Origin: Rhizophlyctis rosea
Taxonomy: Eukaryota > Chytridiomycota > Chytridiomycetes > Rhizophlyctidales > Rhizophlyctidaceae
Length of the DNA stretch: 64,000 nt
Assembly (NCBI GenBank): GCA_027596075.1
Contig: JADGJC010000173.1
Span: 1-64,000 of the forward strand
Reading direction: 5' to 3'
The position numbers and the translations under genes were made by a program. The notes beneath the pieces were generated by a model, which ran no database searches, had not been told where the DNA came from, and saw only the letters and a list, made by a program, of their open reading frames with translations. Below, piece after piece: positions 47,172 through 60,196 of the stretch; position 1 is the first letter of the stretch, and the number at the start of each line of letters is the position of its first letter.

Positions 47172-50100
47172 CTAACTCCTTCCAGCAAAGTCGTCTCCGT
47201 CGCGCCTGTCCAACCGACGCATTGATCCAACATTTTTCCCCCGCACCACCAAAGGATTGACAATTTCCTCTTTCGTCCTGGGACCAGTCTGAATACATAC
47301 TAGATCCTCCCGAATGACTTTCCTAACCGGCTCTTGCTGCTCGGAAGTAGATGGACTTGTTGTGGCAACATCCGTCTCTGTAATTTCGGATCCTCGCGCG
47401 TCATCACTTTCGTGAACTTCCGCCGGTTCAAACATCATCTCGTACTCGCACAGGAAGTAGCGCTTTGGGTATTGTTTGAGTTCGTTCAGGAGTGTCTTCT
47501 CCGTAGTCTCCGCCGCTTCGATTGTTGTATTTGCCGAGGGAGTTGATATGGGATTGATTTCAGCCAAGGTGGAACTGCGGGCGAAAGTATGTTGTCCACG
47601 CCGGGGTGTGGTGTTTCCTTCGTACGCAGACATGGTTGGTGAGGTGGCTGTCGGAGTGTAATTGGACAGAGAGGAGTAACGCGGGTTCCAAAGCGCTCCT
47701 GTGGTATTGATTCTGCCCACTTTTGGGCGAGCGGACGAGGCAGCCTGGGGATTTGGGTTCCCAAAGTTCACGCTGGTTCTGTTGAGAGAATTCACAGGTG
47801 CGGGTGCAGGTCGCTCGGGAGCATGCGTAACGTTTGGGACGATTGCAGCTGGCTCGCTTGGGCGGGTGTTGATCGACGCTGCGGGTGCAGTCGACGGTGG
47901 AGATCCATCAGGTTGCGAGGCTGTATCCATTTCCTTTTGCTCGTTTTGTTCTTTCTCTTGATCGTCATGTTCACGTGTGAAACCAGCTTGGAAGATGGTT
48001 CGTTGATGTGTGTTGAGCTTCGCATCAAGTTGCATGACCATCGTTGCCCATTGGACCGTCCATCGCCGTTGAGCGTTGTCTTCGATCTGGGTCACGAGCA
48101 AATGGTCAGCAAAGGGACCCTTCCGGTTACGGCTTCTAGCATCATTGTGACGCTTACAATGGTGTAGGTTCGGTTCAACATGGCAATCAGGACATTGAGG
48201 AGAAGAACGACGACCAAAAGACAGAAGATCTAATATCAACACCGTATTAGCATGATTCTTAATAAGAAAATTGGAAAGGACGATCTTAGGAAACGTACCA
48301 CCCAAAGAGTTTTGGCAAACCACGCAGTAGATGCTAAACTCAGATCATCTGCGCAAAACAGGAACTCGTGTCAAGAAAAGTGTTGCTCCCACCGCCGCTC
48401 TCAACCAATCACTCGATATCCGAAGCAACGTACCATAATCATATTGCGTCATCAACCATCGCATGAGCATCAATACGCTTGTGTCAGGTCTGGCCCACTC
48501 CAATAGGTTTCCATTGACTTCATTATGCGGATCACCAGTCCAAGTCTCATTATGGGCATTGACATAGGCTGTCCTGGAAGCGTCACCAAGCTGCAGGTAT
48601 AAGGCCTGGGAGAAACCGGCGAGGAGCGTCAAGTAAATCGCCATGAACCGGACGAGGTCGGAGAAGAGGAGTTGGTACAGAATGAGGATGAGGGTTCCAA
48701 GTGGGCGGGTGCCTTTACTGAAGTGCAGCAGATTGGCCCAGCTATTTGTGAATAGACGTAAAGTTAGATGACTGCACTCGTGCTAGAAGCGAGATACAAA
48801 CATTCCCTCACCCGATGATGGCGATCAGCCCAAGCAGGATGTTCTCTATCTCGACCCGATCCGGCACCCAAAAACGGCAGGCAAGGGCCGACACAAACAA
48901 TCCCACTAGAATGATTTCATTCGTCTGTTGCCACATGTCTATTGCCAATGTGAGTGCCAAAGTCATGAGCATGTAGTGCATTCCTAACGTACCATATTTC
49001 CTCAAATACACCCTGCGAGCGTCTTCCCAATCATTCCTCCAGCTCTTCAAATGCTTCATGAAGGACTTTCGTTTTCTCACATCCTGCAACACGTATGGAT
49101 CTTCCTCCCGAAGCCGCAATATTACCGCGACCTTCTTTCCGAAGGCTGCGAAACCCTTCCCGATCTTTGCAAAACGGGCGCCGATATATTTGGCCACCGT
49201 AACCACTACCCGGGATTCTTTGACTGCAACGAAGAAATCGAGGGTGAAGAAGGCGATGTCGATGGCAAAGTATATGTTGAAGGCAAGCAAGGCGGCTTCG
49301 AAGAAAGCACGAACATAGCCCTTGGGTTGATAACGAGGGATGTCTTCGTCTGTGTCTTGTTTCAGGTAGTCCCAGCGGGTAACATATTCCTAACCGGGTA
49401 TCAGTGTGTTGTTCTCAATGACAATAGTTTTGAGGATTGCACTGACCTTATCACCGGAGTTTTGAATAGTCGGCAAAAGGTAAACCACTACCGAAACGAC
49501 AAGAACATACAATAGGGCAAAGAAAAGTTGTTGACGGAACATGGCGCGGCCGTGCGTTTTCCACTGGTTGTGAAAACAATGAAAAACGTCAGTAGAATGT
49601 TACCAGGAGAGTCAGTGCGCCTGAAGACAATCGAAGATACCTTGCGACGAAGGACATGATAAAACAATGGCTGGGAATTGATGAGATCCGCATCCTGAGA
49701 ACGAAATGGACAACGTCAAACTACTTTCTTCCAATATCAAATAGTCATCAATCACAACTTACCTCATTCCAAATCGCCAATTCAATCGCTCTAGGGGGCA
49801 ATCGAACCTGCGCCTTCCTTCGCGCCCGTTTCCGGCCAGGGTTGAAGTTCTTCCCCTGTGCATTCTTCGCCACAGTCTCTTGGTATCGTATCATAGTCTC
49901 TGGCAAAATGTACGTATCGATTTCCGTCAAGGGGTACAACCGCGCTATCCGATTACCACACTTCCATTCTTCCGTTGCGTTGTCTTCGATGATGGCTTGC
50001 ACCATGTCGCGTTGCCGATGTAAGACGGCCATATGAAGCGGAGTGAAACCCTGTGATCGCGAGTAGCCAGAATGCTCATCAGCATTCAATATCGTAGGCA

Positions 50101-51745
50101 ATCATGACTGGAGCAAACAATATCGTAGGCGATCATGACTGGAAAGTTCTACTCACATCGCCATTCCACTTAGTGGGGTCAGCTCCCGCGTCTACCAACA
50201 TTTTCCACATGCCTCCAACCCGCATCTCCCTCGAAGGAGCCCAGTTGGTAGCAGAATTGGTGTCCTGCAATTTTGTGGATTGCGCGATGTCTGTGTTATA
50301 CTGATTGGAAAGGAAGATAAGTGGGAATTGTTGTTGGTAACAAAGTCGAACACTCACCATCCCCTTCTGGGCCAAAATGTGCAACACGGTGTTTCCTGTA
50401 TACGAAAGGGGGGAGTGAGTGGAAGCAAAGGTCATCGGCGTACTCCTTCAGCATACCGTGCGTATCGATAGCTAAATGACGACGTGGATCAGTATTGCTT
50501 CCTACTTCATCGGATGCTTAAAAGATACGCACCATTTGGATCGCATTTGCAAGTCTCAAGCAAATACTTAACCATCGCTTTCCTTCCCAAAGTCGCAGCC
50601 AGGGCTAGTACGCTTTGGCCATACTGGTTCGGATGGTCAGCAGGGCAGATCACCAAAATGTTTTGAAGTATGCATTGCTACTCACGTATCCGGATTTGCC
50701 TTCCTTCAAGGCCGTACCCGACGCGCGCGCGTAGTGGACGTCAGCACCAGCGTTCACCAGGTATTTCAGATCGGCTAGTGTTCCGTTCATGACCACCAGA
50801 TGCAGGGCGTGTTGACCGTAGAACTCGGGACCTTCGTAAACTGCATTGATCACTGGGAACCAACAGAGATGAATATTAAGCTAATGACGATATATCAAAC
50901 TTGATAATGGCGGCATACGAACAACGGTGTTGAGTTCGCACGATATAGCGAACCACTTTTGTCAAGTTGTGTAAGCATGCGCGGTGCAGAACCGTCTCTC
51001 CCAAACGACCGCGTAGATTGAGGCGATGACGTGCATTGGGATCCCCACTTTGACTGACGTGTTTATGGATGTTAGCCAGGCGTTTCTCGCTCAAACGATC
51101 GGGCTGATTGTTGCTTCGCAAATTCTCGCCACGCAATTCCGAGGCTGTGGCTTTCCATAATGCGTCGCTCATCTTGAATCGGACGTCTCCTTTGGGGCAG
51201 ATGTGGTGCCTGAGTCATCGAGCAGGATTGGGTGAGTTACTTGTCAAAAGTGTGAATCGTTGCAGCAGCTACCTTGTTGCTGTCACATAGCCCATTCCAT
51301 CAAGGATAGGCGGGAACCGCTCGAGGCGCTCGAAATATGGTGGTATCTCGTAATTCTCCTGGGATCGGCCAGTAGCGGTGGCGTTGCCTGGCCTGCGGCC
51401 AGACGATTGACTGGACGTGTCGGAAAGTGGGGCGTCACTTCCGTCATCCAAGTTCTTCATCTCGTCGCCTTTCTGCGGCAGTGTCAGAAGCCGTCCTAAA
51501 TGGTGGGAACGAAGGGTGTGTAGCAGCCCATATGAAGGAGGTTCATCTCGGAGCTTGTTATGTTTATCAGCCTTGACTAATCCTTCAGCCTCGACTGAGT
51601 TGCGCTCGTGGAAATAAGGCACGTCAGAGAAGGTTTCAAACTGTTGAAGTCGTTCATGAGTGATCCGGGCAGAGATTGAGGAGCGATCCTCGTCATCCCC
51701 GGGAGCACACTGCTCCTTCAGCGCTATGCGGGGACGCAATTGCAT
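47172..51745 (-). CDS. TRPV-like cation channel with ankyrin repeats
   Basis: A many-exon gene; not every splice site was fixed. N-terminal disordered exon 51745 to about 51274, then an exon with GETVLHRACLHNLTKVVRYI and further ankyrin repeats at about 49990-50860 (YGQHALHLVVMNGTLADLKYL, GNTVLHILAQKGM, GFTPLHMAVLHRQRDMVQAI). Membrane segments lie at about 48160-49300, including FMAIYLTLLAGFSQALYLQL (S5), a pore region with WARPDTSVLMLMRW, and S6 IFCLLVVVLLLNVLIAMLNR (48183-48242), the LLLNVLIA pattern of TRPV channels. A TRP-box-like exon follows (IEDNAQRRWTVQWATMVM), then a long Ser/Thr-rich cytosolic tail to 47172. Expected to be a plasma-membrane or internal Ca2+/cation channel gated by a physical or chemical stimulus. 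The start ATG at 51745 is provisional. Confidence 0.8.
50087..50142. repeat. Short 31-bp tandem duplication in an intron
   Basis: The unit caatatcgtaggc[a/g]atcatg starts at 50087 and again at 50118, one mismatch over about 25 bases. It falls between two ankyrin-coding exons of the TRPV-like gene. Confidence 0.8.
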
Positions 51746-52434
51746 ATTGCATATATGGGTAGGTGCACGACCAGTGGGCTCTCCTAAAATGAAAATGTAT
51801 CAAATTTACTAAGCTGGCCAGTCCAGATTCTATCTTATGAGGCGCGTGTGCAATTGCATGGAATATGCTCTGAGGAGTCGCGGGAGGTATTTAAGAAAAG
51901 TTTCAAAACATCTTGGGAGGACCAGAGAAGAGGGAAAGTCCGCGGATCTGGAACGCATGTGGGGTTGGGCTTAGACCTGAAGGTGTCCAGCCATGCGTCA
52001 GTCTTGAATGCCATTTAAACGACACCACATTGTTGACCGTGAGTCCACCCGGTCCTTCCACATCGCACCTGATGACGAATCTCCTCGGTGACAGTCAGAC
52101 AGAAGACCTGAGTAGTTGATGCCCAGCATCCCTCCCCTCACCAGCCATCCCACCGGCTCCTTCACCAGATTGTCCAAATGGACGCAAGTGGCTGAATTTG
52201 TGTAATGGAAGCCCTTACGGAGCTTTGAGCCTCCGTCTGTAGGATGCGTGAAGCCCAGGCTAGGCGCAGCAATCCCAAAATCTGGAACGTTTGATGCAAA
52301 ATCCGAGTTGTAGCTTGTGGTCGTGAAAAGTTCTGGTCGCTGTTTACACGAGGGAGTGTCAAACTTCTCATCACCCTTAAAAGGTTGTTGAACCCCCCAT
52401 CAGTCCATCTCTTCACCTGCTAACTTCAACCCCG
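51746..52434. promoter_or_regulatory. Divergent intergenic region, TRPV-like / PARG-like
   Basis: 689 bases between the two divergent starts. Only short frames; no element recognised. Confidence 0.4.
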
Positions 52435-54594
52435 ATGTCAGCACCGCGTAGATCGACAGAAGAACTGTTGGGACGGGTTGAGAGCATTCACCTCAACAAA
52501 GGTGGCAATTCCATGCCAATGCATCGTTTGCGTTCAGTGCCCCATAACACCAATGACTCCGAAAGGTAAGATTTGTTTGTGAGTGCAATCGTGAACCTCA
52601 AAATGCAATGCCATGATTATGAAGTTCTACCGGGCACCACCCAGTTTGTTTACAAAGTATGCTGTGCCTTCCAAACTGACACAGCGCGGCTGAGATTCAA
52701 AGGCAAGAGACGACGCTAAAGTTTTTCCCTCTAATTTTCGTAGTTCCCCTCTACAATCTCATGCCGAAAGCCAGCCCCATTACAGACTCGACATCCCCCC
52801 TGAACTGCGTCCAGACGTCCTCTCCAGAGCCGCCTTCCATACCAAAGTGCTAGCCGAAAGATACCCACCACAATGGCCTAACAATCGCTACAAAGCTGCA
52901 GTTTACGACGCTTACCGTCATAGACATAAGGACGGCTTCCATCTTGACAATCTCCAGACATATTTTGTGCGCCTTCGGTGCTTGCCCGTGCCACATGTTG
53001 CCCAAGTCGAGGACTATACCTGCAACTTCTTCTTCGTAAAGAAGTTCTATCAGTTTGACGGCAAAGTCGACACCGGTGGCACTGTGACGTACGATAAGGC
53101 ACTGGGACGGTATATCTTGGGCGACGAGAACGCCGATGCCTCCAACATCCCCCGCACGGCTTGGTATGTCCAATTCTCGGACACATCTCTCGCCACGAAC
53201 TATCAGGTGGACGGACGATTGCAATCCGATGAGATCATCACCTTGGAGCATCCCATTGTGGGACCTGTAAGGGACGTTATGCGCGATCTCGCAAAAGAAG
53301 GCGAGGTAGAGTATTTCATTCTTGAGGCAGGGGGAGCGTTGTCGTGAAGTACTGATTGCAATCGTTGTAGATACCGATGTGCAAAAGGAAGGGATTGTGT
53401 GTGGAGAATTTCCCACCGTCTGCTGCACGCCGTGAGAACTTTCAGCCCCTTACGACCGAACTAGCTGACCGACCCACCCCTATTTTGGTGATGGGCGCCG
53501 AGCGTAAGGGAAAAGTGGAACTCAAGTATGTATAATGGTCACCCATTGACACTCCGTATGGGCACCTTGATGTACTGCGAAAAGGTTGACTTTCTTCGTT
53601 TGTCGTTTAGAGGTGCAAGCTGGACGGACCTCGTGGAAGGGAAGGCAAAGTTCGACCAAGACCATGTGGAGGTGACCGATTTTGAACCCCGGAAATGCTA
53701 CATTAGCAATTTCATCAGTATGCAGGCGTTGGATCAGCTGCCCGATAAGGTCCGTGCAGGTTGCCTTCTTTCTACAGTGGTCTCCCCTCACTGCAGGCGA
53801 CTCATGGCTGAAAAAGCTGATTGACATTCCTCTTTTCATCATGTAGCGTAACCCAGATGCCAAAGGCCGTCAAGGAGCTTACAACATCCATGACCTCCGA
53901 CACTTGCTCGTAACAGCCATCACTGGCTTTGCTGGTGCTCGGATGGCCAGTGTGCGACTTGATGCCACTGTACTCGAAGAAAGTCCGCCCCAATTCAAGA
54001 ATGTCAAAGGGGGGCTCAATGACCAACACCACGCCAACACCAATGATGGTGTCTTACCCACCATCGACAACACACCGCCTCAGTATAAACTTGATCCAGG
54101 ATGCAATATCAACGACCGCAACAAAGCTACTGTCCCGAGAACTTTTGTGCACACGGTATGAACAAGTTTTGCATCAGGGGGTCGCACATTCACTCATTGT
54201 CCTTCTGATTTCGAAGGGAAACTGGGGCTGTGGTGTCTACGGCGGTGATGTGGGCGTAATGACGATGATACAATACGCTGCTGCACGCATTGCGGGCATC
54301 GACTTTCTGGTATACCATGGTGCCCCCCCAAAAGCAGTGCCCGCGAACCCCGATGACGAAACCCCAAAGCAACGTAAAAGCCGCCTGAAAATTGAACGAG
54401 AGCACGAGCAGGCTTGGCAGGGTAAACAACTGGTTGATGAGATTTGGGATGAGTGGAAGCGCATCCTTCCGGATGGAAGTAGACGGCAAGGTGCGATTAC
54501 AATTGAGTACTTGCTGACAGAGATGCAGAGAAAAGCGGAGGAAAAGTACAACAGCGAATCTGGTTGGGGATGGGGAATTGGGGAGCGAAAGTAG
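52435..54594 (+). CDS. PARG-family protein with degenerate catalytic loop
   Basis: Six exons fit in phase: 52435-52565, 52744-53266, 53371-53525, 53611-53749, 53847-54155 and 54217-54594 (544 aa). The C-terminal GNWGCGVYGGD, restored by the last splice, is the hallmark of poly(ADP-ribose) glycohydrolase, followed by helix MTMIQYAAARIAGIDFLVY. Upstream, ILVMGAERKGKVEL, a W..D region and RKCYISNFISMQAL line up with the family order. In true PARG the catalytic loop has GGG then QEE; here the matching place (WYVQFSDTSLATNYQVDGRLQ, then SDEI) lacks the glycine triplet and has QSDE. So it may bind ADP-ribose without cleaving it, or act differently. The exon 2/3 junction (gtaagg donor at 53267) is the least certain; without it the frame ends at 53347. 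Confidence 0.7.
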
Positions 54595-55022
54595 ATGGGC
54601 AGAAGATGCTGCTATTGGCTATTTTAAGTACTTCTTGTAATTACCATTTGTCATATACCATCATTTATGAATTAGGTTCGAACCCGTACTTACATCAGAA
54701 TTGGATGTAGAGAGAGAATGTTGTGATATCCTCTTTGGGGTATTTTCTATCAGGGTTGAAGTCGGTGTGATAAAACCTCTACCAATCTTAACTACGGGTG
54801 CAAAAGATCTCTACAGCCACAGGCCGCATTGGTAAAGCAGTTGACTACCGGCAAGCAACGGCAGTCATGGCCATACTCGAGTTCAAAAATACGCAACAAG
54901 ATTTGATGCATTAGACTTTGTTGGTTCTCACAGACAGTCATCAGCCAAGTTCAAAATAATACAAACATCTAATGTTCTCCTTTCATCCTCCCTGCTCCTC
55001 TCAATATGACTACTTCCATTTC
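54595..55022. other. Convergent intergenic region
   Basis: 428 bases. Contains a lone B-box-like GGTTCGAACCC at about 54675 without an A-box, and no tRNA fold. No gene seen. Confidence 0.5.
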
Positions 55023-55688
55023 TTATTCCTCTTTCTTTTTCCGCAGGCATTCGACCTGGAAAGATTTAGAACCAGTCCCAGCTGAGATGTTGGCAGTGAT
55101 GCCGCCCAAATTGCAGGATTTTGTTACTTCATTCTTGCACTCGTCGTCCGTGTATTGAAGGATTTCGCTGTTTCCAATAACGACGATAGGGCCGACGTTG
55201 GGAATCTAAATATCGCAAGAGGTCAGTATATGTCAGTTTTTCACAAGCGGAAAAATGATGAAAGCCCAGGATCCTACATACCAGCTTGCCAGTGACCAAA
55301 CCAGAAGGAATAGGTTTGCAATCGCTGGTGCCCTTCTCAACAACGTAAATTTTGTTCGCACCACCAGATACATCCAAAATCCCGCCGTCATCAAGGGACA
55401 CGTCATTTCCGCTTGCAGCGATGACCTGTTCATGAATCACATGTGAACCAGAAGCCTTGGGTTTCTTTGATGCACAGGTGAAGGAGGCAGAAAGGATCGG
55501 CTGCAGCTTACCACACATTGAATGTCCAAATTGACCTTGATTCCGATCTTCAATAGGAATGTTAGCAAGCCTTGGTCATTATTATTCTGTTGAAGGAGGT
55601 TGCTAAGGGTGCCGGTAAGTTGGGCGGGAGCGGCGGAAACGGAGAGGCAAACAGCAGCAAGGGCGGTGAAGATGGTAAGAAACTTCAT
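55023..55688 (-). CDS. Small secreted protein
   Basis: Three exons, 55688-55512, 55425-55282 and 55205-55023, all in phase 0 (167 aa). Signal peptide MKFLTIFTALAAVCLSVSAA. The mature part has five cysteines (DIQC, SDCKP, DDECKN, KSCNLGG, VECLRK) and beta-rich segments (NKIYVVEKGTSDCK, VGPIVVIGNSEILQYTDDE), like a small extracellular beta domain, and a Lys/Glu-rich end. No family recognised. Could be a wall protein or an effector-like secreted protein. Confidence 0.75.
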
Positions 55689-56761
55689 GTTGTAACGGGA
55701 ATTGGTGGTAATTGAGAAAGTGCGGTATCAAAACGAAAGCGCGAAGATAGGTAGTGAAGCACAGTTGGTGTTGAGGGAGACGAGGATGGGGTGTAAAGGC
55801 TTTTGTAGAAAACCTGCACTTTGACCATTGTTCGATCTTTGTTATTTGGTGAAGGTGAAAAGTGTGATGGTTCCGGCTAAAGGGCGCCTGAGGAGCCGTG
55901 TGCGTTCTACAAAGTACATTGCACCGTAACGCCTCCGAGGCACCGTTGGCCCGCACCATGACCAGAGATCAGTTGCGATCACTGCAATGTCACGCCCCGA
56001 GACCTCCGTGTAATCACTCATATGAGCATGCTTCTGCACGACATTGCTACCTGAGTCCGGGACGTTTGGGACTTCGGGGTGGAGCAGCGGTATTTTCCTG
56101 ACGTGGATGGGTACCTACGTCATGAAGGTCATCACGCATGCATCGCATTGGTTCATCCATATTGCCTACCTGAAAGCAGGAACAAGGTTAGGCGAATAAA
56201 GGGCGCGGTGGGGGCCGGAGAACGCGGTCTTTACGGAAGTTGGCAGTCGGAGGTAGAAAGAGTCTTCCCAAAGCTGCGTGAAGGTAAGCACCGCATATGT
56301 GGCGCAGTGAATGGTGCGCAGCAGGTGCTGCGTCATCGCACAAGTATTCATGTCGCAATGCATGGTAAGTACTCTTCCTGTTAAAGGGTGAGGTGGGTAG
56401 ATACTGCCCTACAGGGGATGTAGGTGGTGTTATACTCCCCTCCAATAGATATAGAGAATGGATCAGATCCTCATCTTTCCTAAACGCGGCCTAAATCTAA
56501 ATCGTAGTCACTAAGGAAAAGCTGTACCCACACCGCAATCTGAATCGTCTTTGCCCTGAATTCGGGAAGCTTCATGAGCACATCTTGATCCACTTCCCTC
56601 CCAAATTTACTAAACTTCTCCACATTTATCAACACCCATCCCAAAATAAATAAAAATCACACATAATTATTTACAAATCCGTTATATAAATAAACGTACT
56701 TATATTTTCTAAAACTCCCAAAACCACCCCCCCCCCCCCCCCCCCTCTCGTTTGAAAGCAT
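55689..56761. other. Intergenic, with poly-C run
   Basis: About 1.1 kb without a supported gene. A run of about 18 C lies near 56727-56744, just beyond the 3' end of the next minus-strand gene. Confidence 0.5.
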
Positions 56762-59700
56762 TCATCCTGCAATTCTTAGACAACTCTCCCTTCTCCCCAT
56801 CTCCTTCTCCTTCTCCCTTGCTTTCTCCTTTTCTTTCTCCCTCTCTTTCCGTCTCTTCTTCTTACTTCTTCTTTTCTTCTTGCCCTTGCCTTCCTTTCCC
56901 ACCTTCTCCTCCGCCTCCGTATCTGCCTTTCCTGTCTTTTTGAAGGACTGCGGAAACTGTGGTGATATGAGGACTTTTGTCGGGTCTTCGGTCCATGAGG
57001 TAATGGTATCAGGTTTAAGGGGTGGAGATGGAGCTGAGGGGTTGGGTTCTGCTGGTGGAGCAATGGCGGGTGCAGGGCAATTGGGCGTTGAGGAAGGGAA
57101 GATGTCAACTTCGGTACCGCTGTAAACGTAGGTGATTGTGCATTGTGGTTGTGGGGTGAGTGGAGGTCGGAGGTCTGCTGCCTCATCATCAGAATCCTCT
57201 AAATGTGCTTCTTCCATTTTCGAAGTATCTTCTGAGAGTTCTGGCTCTAGGTTTGCATCTGGACTGTCCGGAGGAGAAGTGGGTGGGGAAGGTGCTCCGT
57301 TACTATTATCTGCTGCCGGTGACGCTGGGAGAGCATCAGGCGGTGTGGGAGGTTTTGACGAGGGTAAGGAAGAGCCAGAAGGGGTAGATGGGATAGCATA
57401 TCGGAATGTGGGAATGGGGATGAAGTTGATCAGCGGTGGCCGGTAGTCTGTCGAGCTAGTTTCTGGTTCAGTGCCCTCGAGTGGTGTGTCGGAATTTGCA
57501 ATGGATGTAGAGGAGGATGTGACGAGGTTCGGATGTGCGTAGTCGGCGACGACGTTGTAAGGTATACCTGATGAAGCCGCAGGCTCCACTGTCGAGCTGC
57601 TCCGGTCTGCATCTTCCCTTGCATCCTGCTGCATGTCTGCAACCGTTGAAGGACCATCTTTCTGTTGCTCCTCATTGACATCGTCCATTTTCTTCTCACT
57701 GCTTTCTCTCGACAACCGACTCTTCCTCCTCCCAATTTTCCGCCCGAGCCCACTCTCCATCCTTCCCGAACTTTCGATTCCACTTCCACTTCCACTTCCT
57801 TCGCCCTCACCCACAACCACTCTTCTCCTCTCCCTCTCACCATCTTTGACCGGCCCGGCGCCGGTCCCTGCACTCTCTGCTGTACCCATACCTCCATCGT
57901 CTTTTGTCCTTCTCCTCGCCACCTTCCTCTCCCAAACAATCGTGAGTCCTTGCAAATGCTCAATCTCTGCTACACGTGCCAAAAAAGGGTCTGTTAGGAT
58001 GTCGGGTGAAGACAGGGTAGGAGGGCCATCCGGAAGAGGGTCTGGAAAAGTATAGCGAAATGATTCGCCGGCGTATAGTGGAAGGAGTGGCGGGGCGGGT
58101 GGTGGTGGTAGGGGTTGTGGAAGAGACTGGGGAAGAGGTGTTGAGGGAGTTGGGGGAGGTTTCTTCCGCGGTGACTTTCGTGTGCTATTGACAAAGGTGG
58201 CGCTTGATGAGATATGATGCTTCACACGCAGCAAGGAGAACAGCCTGCTTTGCCCAGAATAAGGCTACCCTTTCACATCGAAGGCATGCAGTATAATCAC
58301 ATGCGCACACAAGCATGCAGCAGCCGAGGAACAAATTCGGAGAACTCACCTCCCACCCACACCCCGACCTTCAACCCTCTCCAACCCTTCTTCTCCCGCC
58401 GGTCCCCCACCTCCATCCCCCAATCCGGCAGGCCCCACGAAAATACCTCCTCCTCTGGTCCTCCCGACCGAACCACCTCCTCTCGCCGCCACAATCCCCG
58501 CCGCCAATTCCGCCATGCACCTAAGCACTCTTGCTCTCTTCGCCCGCCTTTTCGCACTATGACTCGGCACATGAGCCGACCGAAGTCCCTTCTGATGATG
58601 CTGATGATGGTGATGGTGCTTATTTCTCGTACTGATTTTGTCTTTTGGTTGTTTAGTTGCAACTGTGGATGTCAAGAGGTCAAGATCTAAGGAGGAAGAT
58701 GGTGGCGTGGGGAGATAGAAGTGGATTGGACGCAGGACGGATGGGATGTCAGTTGACAAGTTTGATGTGTTGGTAAGGGTTGGAGGCTCCTGAGCGTGGC
58801 GCGGTGTTATTGCGCGCTTGCGAGTAGGTGGGGGACGACGCTGAGATGTTTGGAGTGGTGGTGAAGTAGACGGGTCAAATTCAATGAATGGTGCGAAAGA
58901 AACTGTTGGTGCTGTGGAGGTCTGACGAGGTTCGTCCTCCAGGTAGGCGTCGAGGTCGCGACGCCGACGGCGGGAAAAGAGTTGTGTGGGTGTGTCGTGT
59001 GGAGGCGTTGGAGGGAAGGTGGGATCTGTACATGTCGGTATAACGGGAGGTGTACGAGTTGTGTCAAGAGGCTGCTGCAGGGGCCGATGCCGCGAGGAAG
59101 ATGTTGGTGGTCGTGGGGTGGTGGTTCTCAACGGAAGTCGTTCACGAAGAGGCCTGGGATCCGGTAATGATTCTGTGGTACGAGATGATGGTAGCAATTC
59201 AGGCATGGAAGTTGCACGGTACATGTCGTCTCGCATCCAGTCTATCAATATGGGATGGTGAGAAGCTGAGACGTCTGAACCACGATTGACTAATGACGAT
59301 GATGAGATCAATGCTGATGTTGCTGCCGATGGTGAATTGTCAAAAGGATAGCGTAACTGAGGATCCACAGTTATGCTCAGGTGCTGCGCCAGTTTGGGCG
59401 GAGACGTGAACACTTCTGTCCGCACAAAAGGCGATCCCAGTCGGTTTTCCGAGTAAGAGCCCCTTCTCAGAGGGTTGCCACTCTTGGTGCGCCGAAGAAG
59501 CACCTCACGCTTATTCTCTTGATCGAGTGAGCCGCCAATGTCAGCCGGATCGGTGAATGACCGTAACAAACGTTGCGCACTGCCATTCCATTCATCTTCT
59601 CCTGTTGCTGCGTGGCCGTGAGCGCCTGTCCCTAGGCCAAAAGACGTATCTGCGTTCGCAACTTTTAAGCTGCCATTACCGCCAGCCACCTTTCCCGCAA

Positions 59701-60196
59701 GACCATGCCCGTTTGCTGATCGCACTCTTTGCGGTGTAAATGGAGGAGGCGTGAAGGGTGCTGCGGGCAATTGCTGAGAGCGGTGAGAACCATCGAATGT
59801 TAGGTAGTGGTCATTTAAAATGTGGGAAATGTCAGACGGGTGGACGATGGTGCCTCCTTTGTTATATGAATTGGGAAGTGAGGTGAGCGCAGGATGCTGT
59901 TGTAGGGATGGAGTCGTTGCTTTTAATTACAATGTGTGAAGCGTGGTGTTAGGGACAATTGACGTGAGCGTAAAACCAATTGACTTTCCAATGCAACGGC
60001 AGATGCATGAAGGTCGCATTGTGCTTGCTTGTACTACATTACCTTCTGGCCTGGTGAATGTTTTGAAGGATGGCAAACCATCGGTGGGTAGCGTTCGACC
60101 TACATCCACTCTACTGTCTTTTTGGACACCACTTGATGACCAAGGGAGATTGAGGTAGTTGAAGTCGGGAGTATCTATCCGTATGCTGGTCATCAT
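56762..60196 (-). CDS. Large disordered hypothetical protein
   Basis: Three exons in phase, 60196-60043, 59919-58350 and 58244-56762, giving 1068 aa. It starts MMTSIRIDTPDFNYLNLPWS. Nearly the whole protein is low complexity: Pro/Ser/Thr-rich stretches, a His-rich block (NKHHHHHQHHQKG, near 58600), Arg-rich patches and a Lys/Arg/Glu C-terminus (KKKRRSKKKRRKERE). A short segment, SFRYTFPDPLPDGPPTLSS, may be a docking motif. Fungal proteins of this type are often regulators or scaffolds with nuclear signals, but no function can be given. Exon phases and long open frames (523 and 494 codons) support a real gene. Confidence 0.7.

Noticed and set aside
53267..53347. PARG-like exon 2 read through to a stop at 53347
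   Set aside because: A strong gtaagg donor at 53267 and acceptor before 53371 restore the frame into the rest of the domain.
54670..54690. Isolated B-box GGTTCGAACCC
   Set aside because: No A-box within 100 bases upstream and no cloverleaf.
54810..54890. tRNA-like stretch (tggtaaagcagttgactaccgg)
   Set aside because: The 5' half recalls an A-box and D-arm, but there is no matching B-box, T-stem or acceptor pairing.
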